Source: Diplodia intermedia
Taxonomy: Eukaryota; Ascomycota; Dothideomycetes; Botryosphaeriales; Botryosphaeriaceae
DNA: 64,000 bases
NCBI GenBank assembly: GCA_021495925.1
Contig: JAKEKT010000139.1
Coordinates: 1 to 64,000, forward strand
Reading direction: 5' to 3'
Within the stretch, counting starts at the first letter, position 1; each line of letters starts with the position of its first letter. Made by a program: the position numbers and the translations under genes. Shown piece after piece: positions 48,184 through 59,900 of this stretch. A model generated the notes under the pieces. That model was not told where the DNA came from and ran no database searches. It saw only the letters and a program-made list of their open reading frames with translations.

Positions 48184-50537
48184 CTACATGACATCACTAA
48201 CCGGCTCGCCGCTCTCCGGATCGATGTCGAACTCGCCGCCGCCGCCGAACAGGCGCATGAGCGCCGGCGGCCACTGCTCGGGACCGCCGGCCGATCCGTT
48301 GGCCCCTGCCTGAGCGAGGACTGTTGACGGGGCTCCCTGTATGGCCATGGGTCCGACGGGAATTGGTTGTTGCTGCTGGCCGTCCACAGACATGGGCCCG
48401 GCGAAGTAGTTTTGCTTCGGCGCGAACTGCCACGAAGGCGAGTCGAGGCGGATGCTGTCCTGGTTGAAGAGAGCCCACGGGTTCGTTTCGCCGGGATTGT
48501 TTGCGGCGGACGCGAGCGAGTTTGCGCTGGGGTTATTGCTGGACGGGCTGGTCGGAGGGGTGCGCAGGCGCTGGAGATCGGTCTCGAGGCGGGTGGCTAG
48601 TTGGTGGCGGAGGCTGGGCGGGGGTTGGCTTGTGTGCTTGAGGGTCAAGAGGTGCGATTGGATCAGGCGAAGGTCTGAGAGCATGGCCGTCAGTTGTTGC
48701 GTCCTGAGACAGTGCAAATTGTGGACTTACCGTCTGATTCACCCGTGCCGTCTTCCATGCCTTGTAAGACCAAAAGGGCAGCCCACGTGATCATCTGCGG
48801 GGATTTAGCACTTATCAGACACCACATCTAGCGATGGACTTACCACCAAGTCCCAATTACTCCAGATACCATGGTCGTCATTGTGCAGTCTGAGTGCAGC
48901 GCGAGCGGAAAGCAGAAGCTCTTGGCGCTCGGCAGAGGCCACATTTCTTGCAAACATGTTGAAACCTCTTGCGGGATGATAGATTGAGAGCACAAACAGC
49001 CGTTGCAGTATGTACTGTCGGAACAGAGCAAGGTTAGGATTGTCGATCGCAGACGGCCCTACTGTTCATCAGTAAACTCACAGCAGACACAGACGTGTAG
49101 AAGTTCCACTTACGGGAAACCCCGCTGTATCGGACCAGCCAGTCATCGAGCTGTCGAGCCCAGTGCTTTATGACCCCAAGATCATTTTCTGTGAACGGCG
49201 TGGCTGCTTGCGACGAGTGATCCGCCTCATGCGAAAAAATGAAAGACCATATTGTTGGGATGCCGCGGCCAGTGAAGTGCGACAGACCGATATGCATCAT
49301 CTGAGTGAGATGATCGTACGGATCCCCGCCAGATGTTTGCAGCTGCAGCAGTGACGCCAAGGGCGCCTTTCGGGGAAGAATTGGGCAAGACATGTACAAT
49401 GAGGCGTGTTCCAGATCAATGATCTGGAGCCCTCGGAAGAGACCGCACCACTCTCGTGATCTTTCATCAATGTTCATCGGGCAGTAGTCGAGAAGGATTC
49501 TGTAGCCGATGGAGATCCATATGCCGGTTTCCTTTATGTAAGCTTCCGACACAAGTCCTGCAAGGATTAGGCCGAGAACATCCTGAAACCCCCGCTGCTC
49601 ATCGGAAAGGTTCTCGTCGTTGAATGGCTCATTTTGGCGCGGAGATGGGACAGACAAGTCGGAGATAGCGCTGCATGTTAGAACAAAGTAGTCCGGGGCC
49701 AGTGAAGCGACATCGGCGACAGGGTGGTGCAGGCCAGACACGTATAGGACGGATGCAAGAAGAAGCGGCGTAGGGGATGAGAATGTCTGCTTCTTTGACA
49801 GAAAGTGAAGACCCGGCACATTGTCGTGGAATCTATACGCGCGTTAAAAATAAATGGATGAGGGCCTGCGAGTATATGACTCACGAGGTCCATAGCTGCT
49901 TCATGACAGAAGGCGCCCAGATCCTGTCATTCTGGGGCTGTCTTGCCAGGCATCTTAGCTGAGAAACAGCCGGCCTGAGCCCACTGAACTCTGGATCTTC
50001 ATCGTCCTCAAGAGACAGAGCACCCGACGGACCGGCGTCGGTTTGGCTACCAGGCGAAGAGTGTGCCGCTTTAGAGGATGTGCGGATTCCGAGAAGAGCT
50101 TCGATAACTTCAAGGCGTCCAAGTACCGAACCAGGGTCTGAGATTGAGGATCTTTTATTCTGTTCGGGTCTCACGTCGATGGATTCTCTGATGATAGCGG
50201 CCTAGCAAAGTTCAGCCCAAAGCACCGTCGGTGGGTGGGAACAGTCGGCGTACATTTGCGCGCGGTTTGAAGATGCAGTCGATTTTCTGAACGCGACAGC
50301 GTCTACATACACTCGAGCCGGGTTCAACCTGGCATTTCATCTAAACGATGGATTAGATGTGTTCGAGGCGGACGGGCGGTTAAGGCCGACCTTTTGGCGC
50401 CGACAGTTGACTGTTAGACGCGCGCCGGTTAGTACGGGCCGCACTGGCGGGGCGGGCTTGGTTTGCCGTGCCGGCTTACCGCATGCTTTGGTGGGCTTAG
50501 GCCCAATGATGATGCTCTCCTGCGATTTGGAGGCCAT
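48184..50537 (-). CDS. Zn2Cys6 fungal transcription factor
   Basis: Eight exons (50480-50537, 50391-50410, 50254-50340, 49885-50201, 49082-49832, 48844-49014, 48731-48794, 48184-48674) give 652 residues. The zinc cluster has C-x2-C-x6-C-x8-C-x2-C-x6-C spacing (ACVNCRRQKMKC, then VCRRCRVQKIDC). It is near residues 19-51 and is split over exons 1-3; exon 2 is 20 nt. The middle of the protein is the helical regulatory region (LLASVLYVSGLHHPVA, ETGIWISIGYRILLDYCP). The C-terminal ~160 residues are Asn/Gln/Pro-rich and acidic at the end (GEFDIDPESGE), fitting an activation domain. An upstream in-frame ATG at 50642 is possible. Target genes are unknown; the divergent hexokinase is a natural candidate. 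Confidence 0.88.
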
Positions 50538-51408
50538 CTTGGAATACGATTGGAAGGACGAGGGCCATGGTGTCGTGCCACAAGATGCGCGAGCGGGGAG
50601 CGATCTCGGCAGCCGCTCCTTCCCGTCCAGCGCCCGCGCCATTTCTAATTCCCGGCCTGGCCACGACTTCCATCCTCGCTCCTGCCTCCACCCTCAAACA
50701 TCTACCTTGCGCCATCTCTCGGCTTGGACTGAATGGCTTGAAGTGGCTGCCGTGAGCTGCGACCGGACCCCTTGAATGAGCAAGACAGGAGATGTACGTG
50801 CAATGGCAACATGGGGCGCCACTCCATTTCTGTTGACTAACAGCCGGCCGGCCCTTCTTGAGACTTACAGGTGATGTTCGCAAGTGGGGCATGCTAGCTG
50901 CAGCTTCCCGCATTCTTTAAACTTTTACTCGGCCCTATTCTTGCTTACTCGCTCTGGCTCGAGCCTTCCCGGTGTTTGTCCAGACGACGCGGATCCACTG
51001 TGCCGTAGCCGGCCTGCCCATGACAACTTCAACCAGTTCCACATGCCGTCTGCTTCTGGCACAGTCGCGCAAGACTGCTCCCAGAAGTGCAGAGTAAAAG
51101 ACGATATTCATACCTCCAGACTGGAGTGTACGTAGTGAGAAATGGCTCACTCGGCAATGTGCGGAGAATCCGGTGATGGCCCCCGATAAGGCCGACTCCT
51201 ACCATCGTTCGCCTCTTCGGTGGAAGCAGGTCCGATAAAATGCTGAACTCCGTTCGCCGGCCCATACAGCCCCATTCACCGTGATTGTGGGGAGTCTCGG
51301 GGGCTGCGCTACATCTTTTGATTTGCTCTGACATCGAACCGTTCCTGAACACTTCCATGACCCCTCCACACTCTCTCTTCACTCTGCAGCCATCGCTCTG
51401 ACTTGGCA
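50538..51408. promoter_or_regulatory. shared upstream region of the Zn2Cys6 gene and the hexokinase
   Basis: This 871-bp region is the widest shared upstream region in the window. If the alternative start at 50642 is used, the first ~100 bp are coding. I marked no specific sites. Confidence 0.4.
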
Positions 51409-53123
51409 ATGGGGGCCAAGTCTTCGAGGATTGCGAGAAAACCGGCTGTTGTCGAGGCGAACCGCATTGCCGCCGAGTTCGATGTCTCCGCTGAAGATGT
51501 GCGGAAAACAGTGGCCCACTTCGTGCGGCAGATGGGTATGTCTCCTTGCGATGCCTTTCCGCGAATGATAGGCTGACATTGGCTCAAGAGGATGGCCTTT
51601 CCAAAGATGGGGACACCATGATACCATCTTATCTCACTGTCCTGCCAACCGGAACCGAAAAGGTATCGACAACACAACTCCGATCAATCCATTATTGAGT
51701 GCATTGCTGACGACCAGGACCGATTTAGGGAGTCTGTCTCGCTGTGGATATTGGAGGAACCAATTGCCGGGTGTGCAGCGTCGAGCTGCATGGCGACCGA
51801 ACCTTTTCCATCAAGCAAACCAAATCCGCCATTCCCCGGAATCTCAGGATCGGGAGTACATCTGCGGACCTTTTTTCATTTATTGCTCAAGAAGTGGAAA
51901 GCTTCCTGAAAAAGCACTACAGCAGCAAGTACGAAGCGCATAGAGCGCGGGGTCGTGACAGCCTAGTGGTTGAAAGCGAGTCCACACAAGTGGACCGTCT
52001 TCCCCTTGGGTTCACTTTCAGCTTTACCTTTCAGCAGGTCGCCATTGACAAGGGCATTATGGCTAGATGGGACAAAGGGTTCGACATTCCGGACACCATA
52101 GGCAAGGACGTCTGTGGGCTCTTGCAAGAACAGATCGACAAGCTGGATGTTCCTGTTCGTGTCACTGCGCTGGCAAATGATACGGTCGGGACACTCATGG
52201 CACGATCGTACACATCCTTGGATGACGGGTCATCTATTCTCGGCGCAGTGTTCGGCACTGGTACTAATGGAGCTTACATTGAAAAACGGAAGAACGTTAC
52301 GAGACTTGGATCCTCGAATGAGCAAGCGGACCATATGATCATCAATACTGAGTGGGGTTCGTTCGATGAGGCTCTGACGGTCCTGCCAACCACGCCACAT
52401 GACGAGAGACTCAATGAAGCAGATACCCATCCAGGAGAGCAAATGCTGGAGAAACGAGTCAGCGGGATGTACCTGGGAGAGCTTTTCCGGCTTGTTCTTG
52501 TCAGCATCTTGGAAAATTCCGAGCTCGGTTTCCTCGGAACTTCCTCGAAAGTTGGCTTACCCAAGGATTCTCCACTATTCAAGCCTTATGGAGTGGATAC
52601 GAGCATCATGAGTTCCCTTGGAACGGACGAATCTAGTATGTTGTCGGCAGCTCGGCGTTGTCTTGAGAAAGAGTTTGGTATTGCAAAAGTTTCCATTGAG
52701 GCTGCAGCCGTTGCCAAGGTCATCGCTGAGGCCATCGGACGACGAGCGGCTCGTCTTAGCGGTGCTGCCATTGCTGCCGTCGTTGTCAAGACAGGCCGTC
52801 TCAACGACTCGACTGAAAAGGCAAAATACCTGGACGTGGGGGTGGAGGGTTCCTTGGTGGAACACTACCCTGGGTTCGAAAAAAACATTCGCGATGCATT
52901 ACGAGATGTCCCCGAGATTGGGCCCGCTGGGGAGCAACGGATCCGGATTGGCCTTGCGAAGGACGGAAGTGGAGTGGGTGCAGCGCTCATCGCTATGGTG
53001 GCCGATAAGCAAAAGTCACGGGCAGCAGAGGCTGTTGCGGATGGTGCACCGAAGAAAGGGCTGGAAGTTGTGCAAGAAACGAAGCTGTCTACTGCAGAAA
53101 TGCAAATGATTGCTGTAGGATGA
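51409..53123 (+). CDS. atypical hexokinase/glucokinase family protein
   Basis: Exons 51409-51535, 51589-51662 and 51729-53123 encode 531 residues of the ASKHA fold. The phosphate-1 loop is DIGGTNCR (74-81). The catalytic region TALANDTVGTLM holds N217 and D218. GAVFGTGTNGAYIEK, INTEWGSF and SGMYLGELFRLVL are also present, so the core active site looks intact. Two departures stand out. The usual SYP...Q segment reads SFTFQQ (165-170), and the sugar-contacting T-K-G-F reads D-K-G-F (Asp182, Lys183). Filamentous fungi have several divergent hexokinase-like proteins with regulatory rather than glycolytic roles. Whether this one phosphorylates glucose is open. The second intron retains GT-AG borders and the frame. 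Confidence 0.9.
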
Positions 53124-53249
53124 GATTCTCTACTTGGGTGCCCCATCCTTATTTGTTCTCATGTAGACAAATTATTCGGGTTTCCTGCTGATTGTATGTC
53201 GAACGCCGTGTCGTTATGCCAAAATCGGGTCTCTTTAAACGCGCATCCG

Positions 53250-53861
53250 TTACATGGGTATTCTTCTGACCTCTTCAATACTCCAGTACTTGCGCATGTT
53301 CTCCGCGCCAAGTTCCTTGACTTCTTCGTCCAAGTGCTGCCACAGGACTTTGCCGAACGTGTCTAGTATTTCCCTCATCTTGTCCATTCTGAGCTCATCC
53401 TCACCGCGCCTGCAATCCTCGAGATACTTTTCCAGCTTTTCCAAGCCCTTGTGGATCTGCTTGTGTTGGGTAAGAAGCTCCAGTTCCTTGCGGAAAGCAG
53501 GCATCTTTTGCGCTAAGACGGGGAAAATGTGGCGCTCCTCGATACTATGGTGGACGTCCAGGTGGTGGCAGAATTCGAGACCGAGACCGATAAACTGGCG
53601 AATGGACATGCCCGCGGGACGTTTGTTGTTCTCGCAAGCTGTATACATGATCGTCCACGAACGCCGGAAGTTGCTGTGCTTGCGGGGTGTCAGTGTGAGC
53701 GAGAGTCAAGGCTGAGCCCCGCATGTACTCACAAACATGTCCATGTGCTCAGCCAAGCGGTTGTATTGCCTGAACTCGTGCGCGCTCAACTTGGGGAGTT
53801 GAGGCTCCGCTGCCTGTGGAGTCTCTGCCGTAGCCGCATCGTCTGCTTGTACGTCGCCCAT
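53250..53861 (-). CDS. hemerythrin/HHE cation-binding domain protein
   Basis: Exons 53733-53861 and 53250-53678 give 185 residues. A short Ala/Glu-rich N-terminus precedes a four-helix HHE domain. Candidate di-iron ligands are in FCHHLDVHHSIEERHIFP, HKQIHKGLEK and LWQHLDEEVKEL, which keep the His/Glu spacing of eukaryotic hemerythrin-like proteins. These may sense or store iron or oxygen, and the fungal role is not established. It is head-to-head with the deoxyhypusine hydroxylase gene, another di-iron protein. Confidence 0.9.
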
Positions 53862-54441
53862 GGTTGTAAAGTTGTAGGTGCGTATCTGGTGAGGACTAGG
53901 GCGGCACCGAGGGAGCAGGGCGTGGGGTAGATAAAGACGGCGCCGGGGCGCGCACCGCAGCATGGAGAGCGACGGAAGGGGCCATTACAAGAGCCGGGGG
54001 TCCGGGGCGCTTTGAAATCAGTGGGCGCCTGTGGACTGCCTGTGGCTGCCTCGAACGACATGCCGCCAGGGTCGCTCGGCAGTGCGAAGCGCCGCAGATC
54101 CCGCTGTGCCGCCACGCGCTGCTCCAAGCCACCGTGCCATCCTGGACGTCGGCGCTTCCGACCTCCGATGCCTGAAGCGCCGAGGCCGCAACCGCAGCTG
54201 GGCGAATATTATATCGCGTCCGTTTATGCAGTAGAAAAATCGGTAGAGTGCGGGCAACAAATTGTCGCGAAGCCTTGACCCCTCCCCACCCCGCGCCGTC
54301 ATCCATCTCAGTGCTCTAAATTTTCCAAAAAATCTCTCCCCTCCATATCTTATCACCACATCACCAGAGCTTGAGCCCTGCTTTCTTTTCTCCCCCAATC
54401 CGTTCCCTGTCCATTTCTTAAATCCAAACCACACTCCTGCC
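53862..54441. promoter_or_regulatory. shared upstream region of the hemerythrin gene and LIA1
   Basis: This 580-bp region separates the two divergent ATGs. It includes a CT-rich leader before LIA1 (about 54330-54400). No named site was recognised. Confidence 0.4.
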
Positions 54442-55536
54442 ATGGCACCCGCTGCAGTCGACACCGCCGCCGCCGCCAGCGACAACGGCGCGCCCGACGC
54501 GACTGTCCTCGCGCTGCGCAAGACGCTCGTGAACGAGGCGGAGCCGCTGGCGCGCCGCTTCCGCGCGCTTTTCTCGCTCAAGTTCCTGGCGTGCCAGGAG
54601 GGCGAGCCGACGGCGCAGACGCTGCAGGCCATCGACGCCATCGCCGACGGCTTCAGCTCGTCGTCGGCGCTGCTCAAGCACGAGCTGGCCTACTGCCTCG
54701 GCCAGTCGCGCAACCCGCACTCGGTCCCTTACCTGCGCAAGGTGCTCGAGGACAAGCAGGAGGACGCCATGTGCCGCCACGAGGCCGCCGAGGCGCTGGG
54801 CGCGTTGGGCTACGAGGAGAGCCTGGAGCTGCTTCGCCGTCTGCGCGACGCGCCGGATGAGCTCGACGTCATAACCGAGACTTGCGATATCGCTGTCGCC
54901 AGGATCGAGTGGGAGCACTCCAAGGAGAGGCAGGCTGAGAAGCTCAAGCAGAGGTACGGTGGTGCTATGTCATGAACGGTCATGCGATCTTTTTTTGAGC
55001 TAAACGGGCTTGCTAGCGACTTCACTTCCATTGATCCTGCTCCTCCGATGCCGCAGGAGTCCCAGAAGCCCTCCATCGAGGAGCTCGAGAAGGCCTACCT
55101 GGACACCAAGCTGCCTCTATTCAAGCGCTACCGTGCTATGTTTGCCCTCCGCGATCTCGCCTCGCCGCCCGACCTTCCCACTGCCGTCCCCGCCGTCAAC
55201 GCCCTCGCCAAGGGCCTGAACGACTCTTCTGCCCTCTTCCGTCACGAGGTTGCCTTCGTCTTTGGCCAGCTGTGCCACCCCGCGTCGGTCCCTGCTCTGA
55301 CCGCTTGCCTGAGCGACACCAATGAGGCTGGCATGGTTCGCCACGAGGCTGCTGAGGCCCTCGGTAGCTTGGGCGACGAGGAGGGCGTTGAGGATACTTT
55401 GAGGAAGTTTGTGAACGACCCTGAGCAGGTCGTGAGGGACAGCATCATTGTCGCGCTTGACATGGCCGAGTTCGAGAAGAGCGGTCAGGTTGAGTACGCA
55501 ATTGTTCCTGGCAAGGAGGAGGCCATCGCTGCCTGA
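54442..55536 (+). CDS. LIA1: deoxyhypusine hydroxylase
   Basis: This di-iron HEAT-repeat enzyme makes the final hypusine modification on eIF5A. Exons 54442-54953 and 55017-55536 encode 343 residues, the normal length. Four His-Glu iron-ligand pairs are in place: H80-E81, H113-E114, H247-E248 and H280-E281, in [29 protein letters not shown] and RHEAAEALG. The two-fold repeat is plain, with an intron in the linker that joins the halves. It is convergent with RPA12 and divergent from the hemerythrin-domain gene. Confidence 0.97.
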
Positions 55537-55713
55537 GGTATGATAGCTCGGTGTATCGAGACACCAGGATTTGCATTGGCGTTACAGGATGGCGGTTTAG
55601 AGGCAAAAAAGTGATCCATGGAAGGGTATATCGTTGGATGATCCGAGTGCAAAACACCCTATATGATGAAGCATGATACCAGAGTATGAGCCATAATTGG
55701 AAGGAAGTCTTCT

Positions 55714-56372
55714 TTAGTTGTTCGTGTTCCATCTGCAACCACGTCAGCGTGCATATTACCAGAAGAACGTGGCGTCGGAATCCGTACTTGTGACCACACT
55801 CGCAGGTGTAAAAGACCGTGCTTCCTTCGTCTGCACTACGCAGCTGCTGAGTGTAATACCTCACTTCCTCCCTGCCGCACTTCTCACACGTCTGCCTAAT
55901 CGTGGCATCAGTCTGCATATCGTCCTCGGTGAGAGTCTGGACCTCGGAGCGCTTGTCGCGGAGCGAAGAAGGAAACGACGACGGCTTCGAGTGGGTCACG
56001 ATGGTCTTCGCGGCAGTATCTGCATGCCATGTGAGCTCATGCGATCATGTGGGCGCGAGAATGTGGCGCGTGAAGTGAAGTGAAAGAGAAAGGGAAGCGA
56101 CGACTGGAGCTGGCCGCGCGCCGGTGATGCGAGCAACGACAGACGCCGCAATAGATGCTTGGGATCGATGGGCGGTGGAAGCGAGGCGCGGGAAGACAAC
56201 CAAGAGATCATCATCCAGGACCTCTCAAGACTGCGAACGGAACGCGGGGAACCATACCTTTACAGGACGCGCCGCAGACATCGCAAACCAAGGTGGCCTT
56301 CGTGTCGCCGGAGCTGCCGTCAAGAAGGTTACCGCAGTCGGTACAGAAGACAAGCGAACCAATGGCCGACAT
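55714..56372 (-). CDS. RPA12: RNA polymerase I subunit A12 (zinc-ribbon, TFIIS-like)
   Basis: This subunit supports transcript cleavage and termination by Pol I. Exons 56258-56372, 55788-56019 and 55714-55732 encode 121 residues; yeast Rpa12 has 125. The N-terminal zinc ribbon uses C10, C13, C30 and C33 (LVFCTDCG, LVCDVCGA). The C-terminal TFIIS-type ribbon shows TCEKCG, QQLRSADEGSTVFYTC and CECGHK, including the acidic RSADE hairpin that stimulates cleavage. The last exon is 19 nt and supplies the conserved end WNTNN. The first intron is unusually long at 238 nt. It is head-to-head with SCC2. Confidence 0.95.
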
Positions 56373-56952
56373 GGTGAGTCAAGAAACTTTGAGGAGAAAG
56401 ACAAGAGCTGGGTTCGGAAAGCTGGGAAGAGCGCAAGCTGTTCGAGTGAATAGCAAAAAAGTCTCGGGCAGCGCTGCGAAGGCCGGCGGAGATCTCGAGG
56501 ATTTTCCCCGGCGACAGGGATTTCTTTAGTGGTGGCCGGTTTTTCTGTGGCTCAGCCCTACGAGTCGCGGCTCGCGCGTTCGCGTTGGATGGCCCTGGTG
56601 AGCCATCTCCATCTAGCTCCGCAGCCTACCACTGCTTGAGTGCCGGCTCCGGAGACCCTTTGCGCCATCCCACACACTTCGCTGTCTCCTCCGTCCCGCT
56701 CCTACCCATCCAAATGGCCGTATCCTGCGAGTCGTAACCAGCAGCGTCCCCCACCACCTTCGCGCGCCGCGCCGCCAACACCTCCGCCGCACCTCCGATG
56801 CCTCCGTCCTGCAACATTCAGCGACGCGGTGAATGAACCGCGCGGAGCCCAGCGATTGAACTTCTCAACCTCCTACTCCCGGTGGACCACGAGCGACTCT
56901 CTTGCCCACACTGTTCCCTTGATAATCGCGTCGGCCGCCAAGCAGGGCAGAC
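56373..56952. promoter_or_regulatory. shared upstream region of RPA12 and SCC2
   Basis: This 580-bp region lies between divergent ATGs. It is GC-rich in its second half, with a C-rich stretch near 56660-56800. No specific element was identified. Confidence 0.4.
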
Positions 56953-59900
56953 ATGGATCCCGCGAGCGGTGCCGTGAACGGCGCTGGTGCAAACGGGCAA
57001 GCAAACGGGCCATGGCCTCCGAGTAACGCCATGAGCCTTCCCATACGGCCCCGGCTGCCCACTGTGGATGATGCTCTGCAGTTCTCCCCCTTGAGCTCCA
57101 TAGCGCCCTTCGATCCCAGTACGTCATTCCACCGGAGTCCCGCTGCTCATCACCGAGCTGCGCAGCATTGGGAAACTGCACCTTCCCTACGCGGGCAAAT
57201 GCATCTCCTGCTGTACAATGCTGCGCGGAACCGACAGGGCCCACGTGCACTAGCAACAGCTTTTTTTCGTTAACCTCCTCGCAGGTATAATACCCTTCCC
57301 GTCGAGCTTCCCTCGCACAACTCACACCATCTTCACACATACCGAGGAGAGGCAGAAGGCAAGGAGAGGCTTGGATTCACTCAATGCGGAGGCTGCTTCC
57401 AATCTGCAGAGCACTTCACACCGGCTGCAACAAACATTGCAACAGCTCCAGCAGCTACTAAGACCGTCGGAGTTGACCGAGTTGTATGTTACCATCTTCC
57501 ACCTCACCCACAAAGCTCCCAGCTCACCCCTCTCAAGCACGTTCAAGCGCCCGGCTCAAGAGTCTTCGGCGGCGAACAGCGCCATTGGCACCCCGCAGAA
57601 GGCTCCGACTCCACGTCTTGGTGCCTTCTCGAATATGGTGCTGAACAAGACAAACGTCGCATTTCGTTATCCCACCCCTCCTTCGCCCACTAAGAAGACC
57701 AAGACACCGTCGAAGCGCCCAGATGGCCACCAGTCACGACAGCAGGAGCAAACTCCACGGCGCCCTGCCCCTGTTTCGCAATCGCAAACTCCTCAAGCAA
57801 CGCCGCAGCCTGCTAGGCAGAATGTCTCATTGACTACTCCAGTGAAAATCGAGCACCCTGTAACAGACGCACCGCAGCAAAACAATCTCTCTTCCAGTCA
57901 GGGCACTAAGGTAGCAGTCGTTATTCCGCCCAAGAGCTCGCAGCCAAAGCCGGTACAGCCCAATGCCGATGTAACGCCACAGCTTAAGGTCGAGGTCCGG
58001 CCGCAACCGGTTGTCGAGGTCCGACCACGGCCCAGCACCGAAGACACACCTGTCCCTCCTCCATCGCAAGAGAGACGCCATGGCAGCGGAGTCGTCGTCC
58101 TTAAGCTTCCTTCGTCTTTGCAAAAGGCTGAGTACCAGACCCATCCGGATGTCGACGCGAAGATTCTCGCTGGTGAAGATGGCTTCTCACGAAAGCGTAA
58201 ACGGGAGGATGATGTGGTACCGACGATGAGCATTGATCAGAGACAGAAGATCGAAGCAACTGTCATGCGCCTGCAGAACTTGATTGGGGACATCTTCGAG
58301 GCTGAGGATCAATTGCAGCCGGACACTTCCGGCAACATCTCATCCGATGCTGCAAGGTTCTTCGTCCCTAGCAACGTGGGTGATAGCGACCTTCCTGTTC
58401 TCTCTTCGGAAGTACAATCCAAGCTGGATTCCGCTTTGCACAAAGTCATCTCTGCCAAAGCCTTCGGAAATATCCCTGCGGATAGTCTCAGTCGCCTGCA
58501 GAAGCTATGTGAGGGCTCTGTCAGCGGTGTGTCCAGTCTTTCAATCACCCTTGGTGAAGACTGGTCGGAGGGTGATATCGAAGAGTGGGTCGGTCGTCTC
58601 AACAGGGCACAGCACGGGCTGCAAGCGGCCAGAATACTTCTCCGGATCATGACTGCTGGACGCGAGGAGAAGCAACTCTACTCCGAGGATATCCTATCGA
58701 ACATTCTTGACGCGCTGAAGCATGTCTTAGAAACATGCATGATACCAGTCTTTGAGGCACGCAATTCCGAAACAAACAATGCCCCCTTCAAGATCATTTC
58801 TGCGCAGCGAGGGCACCTCAATTCGCTTCTACAGATGGCAGGAAAGGTGCTCAGACTTCTGGCAGAGATGATTGTCAAGGTCGATGTTTCTGACAGCGCT
58901 GTTACTTCGGTGGAGTTTGTGTCGACAACGTTAATCTTCGTCGAAAATGCGCCTACGGAAAAGGATTCCGCTCTTGGAATCCAGAAGTGTGAAGGCATAC
59001 GCAGAATTGCTATGGATGTCTTAGCGAAGATCTTCGCCCGCTATCCGGATCAGAGAACTTTCATCTTCGACGAGATACTCACATCGTTGGAGAAGCTCCC
59101 TGTGACTCGCCAAAGTGCTCGGCAGTTCAAGATGTTGGATGGAAAGCCGATTCAACTGGTCTCAGCGTTACTGATGAGACTCATCCAGACCAGTGCGACA
59201 CGTTCGATCAAAGACACCCACAAAGATGTGCAGGGCTTGCGGATGGACGAGCTCGAGGACGATGAGAACGCCTCCCAGAATGGCGCTCGCTCCCCAGGCC
59301 CTGATCAGTCTGGAATCATTGAAATGAACGATGCTGCTCAGATGGACCGCGAGGACTTGGTCGGAGAGTTGAACAGCGTCATGAAGCCTCTCTTTGAGGA
59401 TGCGCAGAAAAGCGCTCGCTACCTGGTGAACTTCATGGTGCAGCGGGCAATGACAGCTACGAAATCGGGTGATCAGCCGTACCGCAACCTGTTGGACATC
59501 TTCACCGAGGACTTCCTGAATGTCCTCGGATCTTCCGACTGGCCTGCAGCTGAGCTACTTCTAAGAGCTCTACTATCGAACATGATCGGTCTTGCTGAGA
59601 ACGACAAGAGTGCGGCGCCAGCAAAGAATATGGCCCTGGATTTGATGGGACTGATGGGATCTGGCATCCTGGATCTACAACTCCACGTCAAGAGCGCTGT
59701 AAGAAGTATTGACACGGCAGAGTCGGAGCTTTCTCGCCAGCTTGCCAACATCGCGGAGGATATCTTGGACGATAACTCCAAGGACGCCGAGCTTCTCGAA
59801 TTTGATGGCCCTTACCGTGTGGTTCTGGAGTATCTGGAGTCACGCGACCTGGGTGACCCTCAGCTGCAAAGCGCCCAGGGCTACCATGTAACACAGTGGG

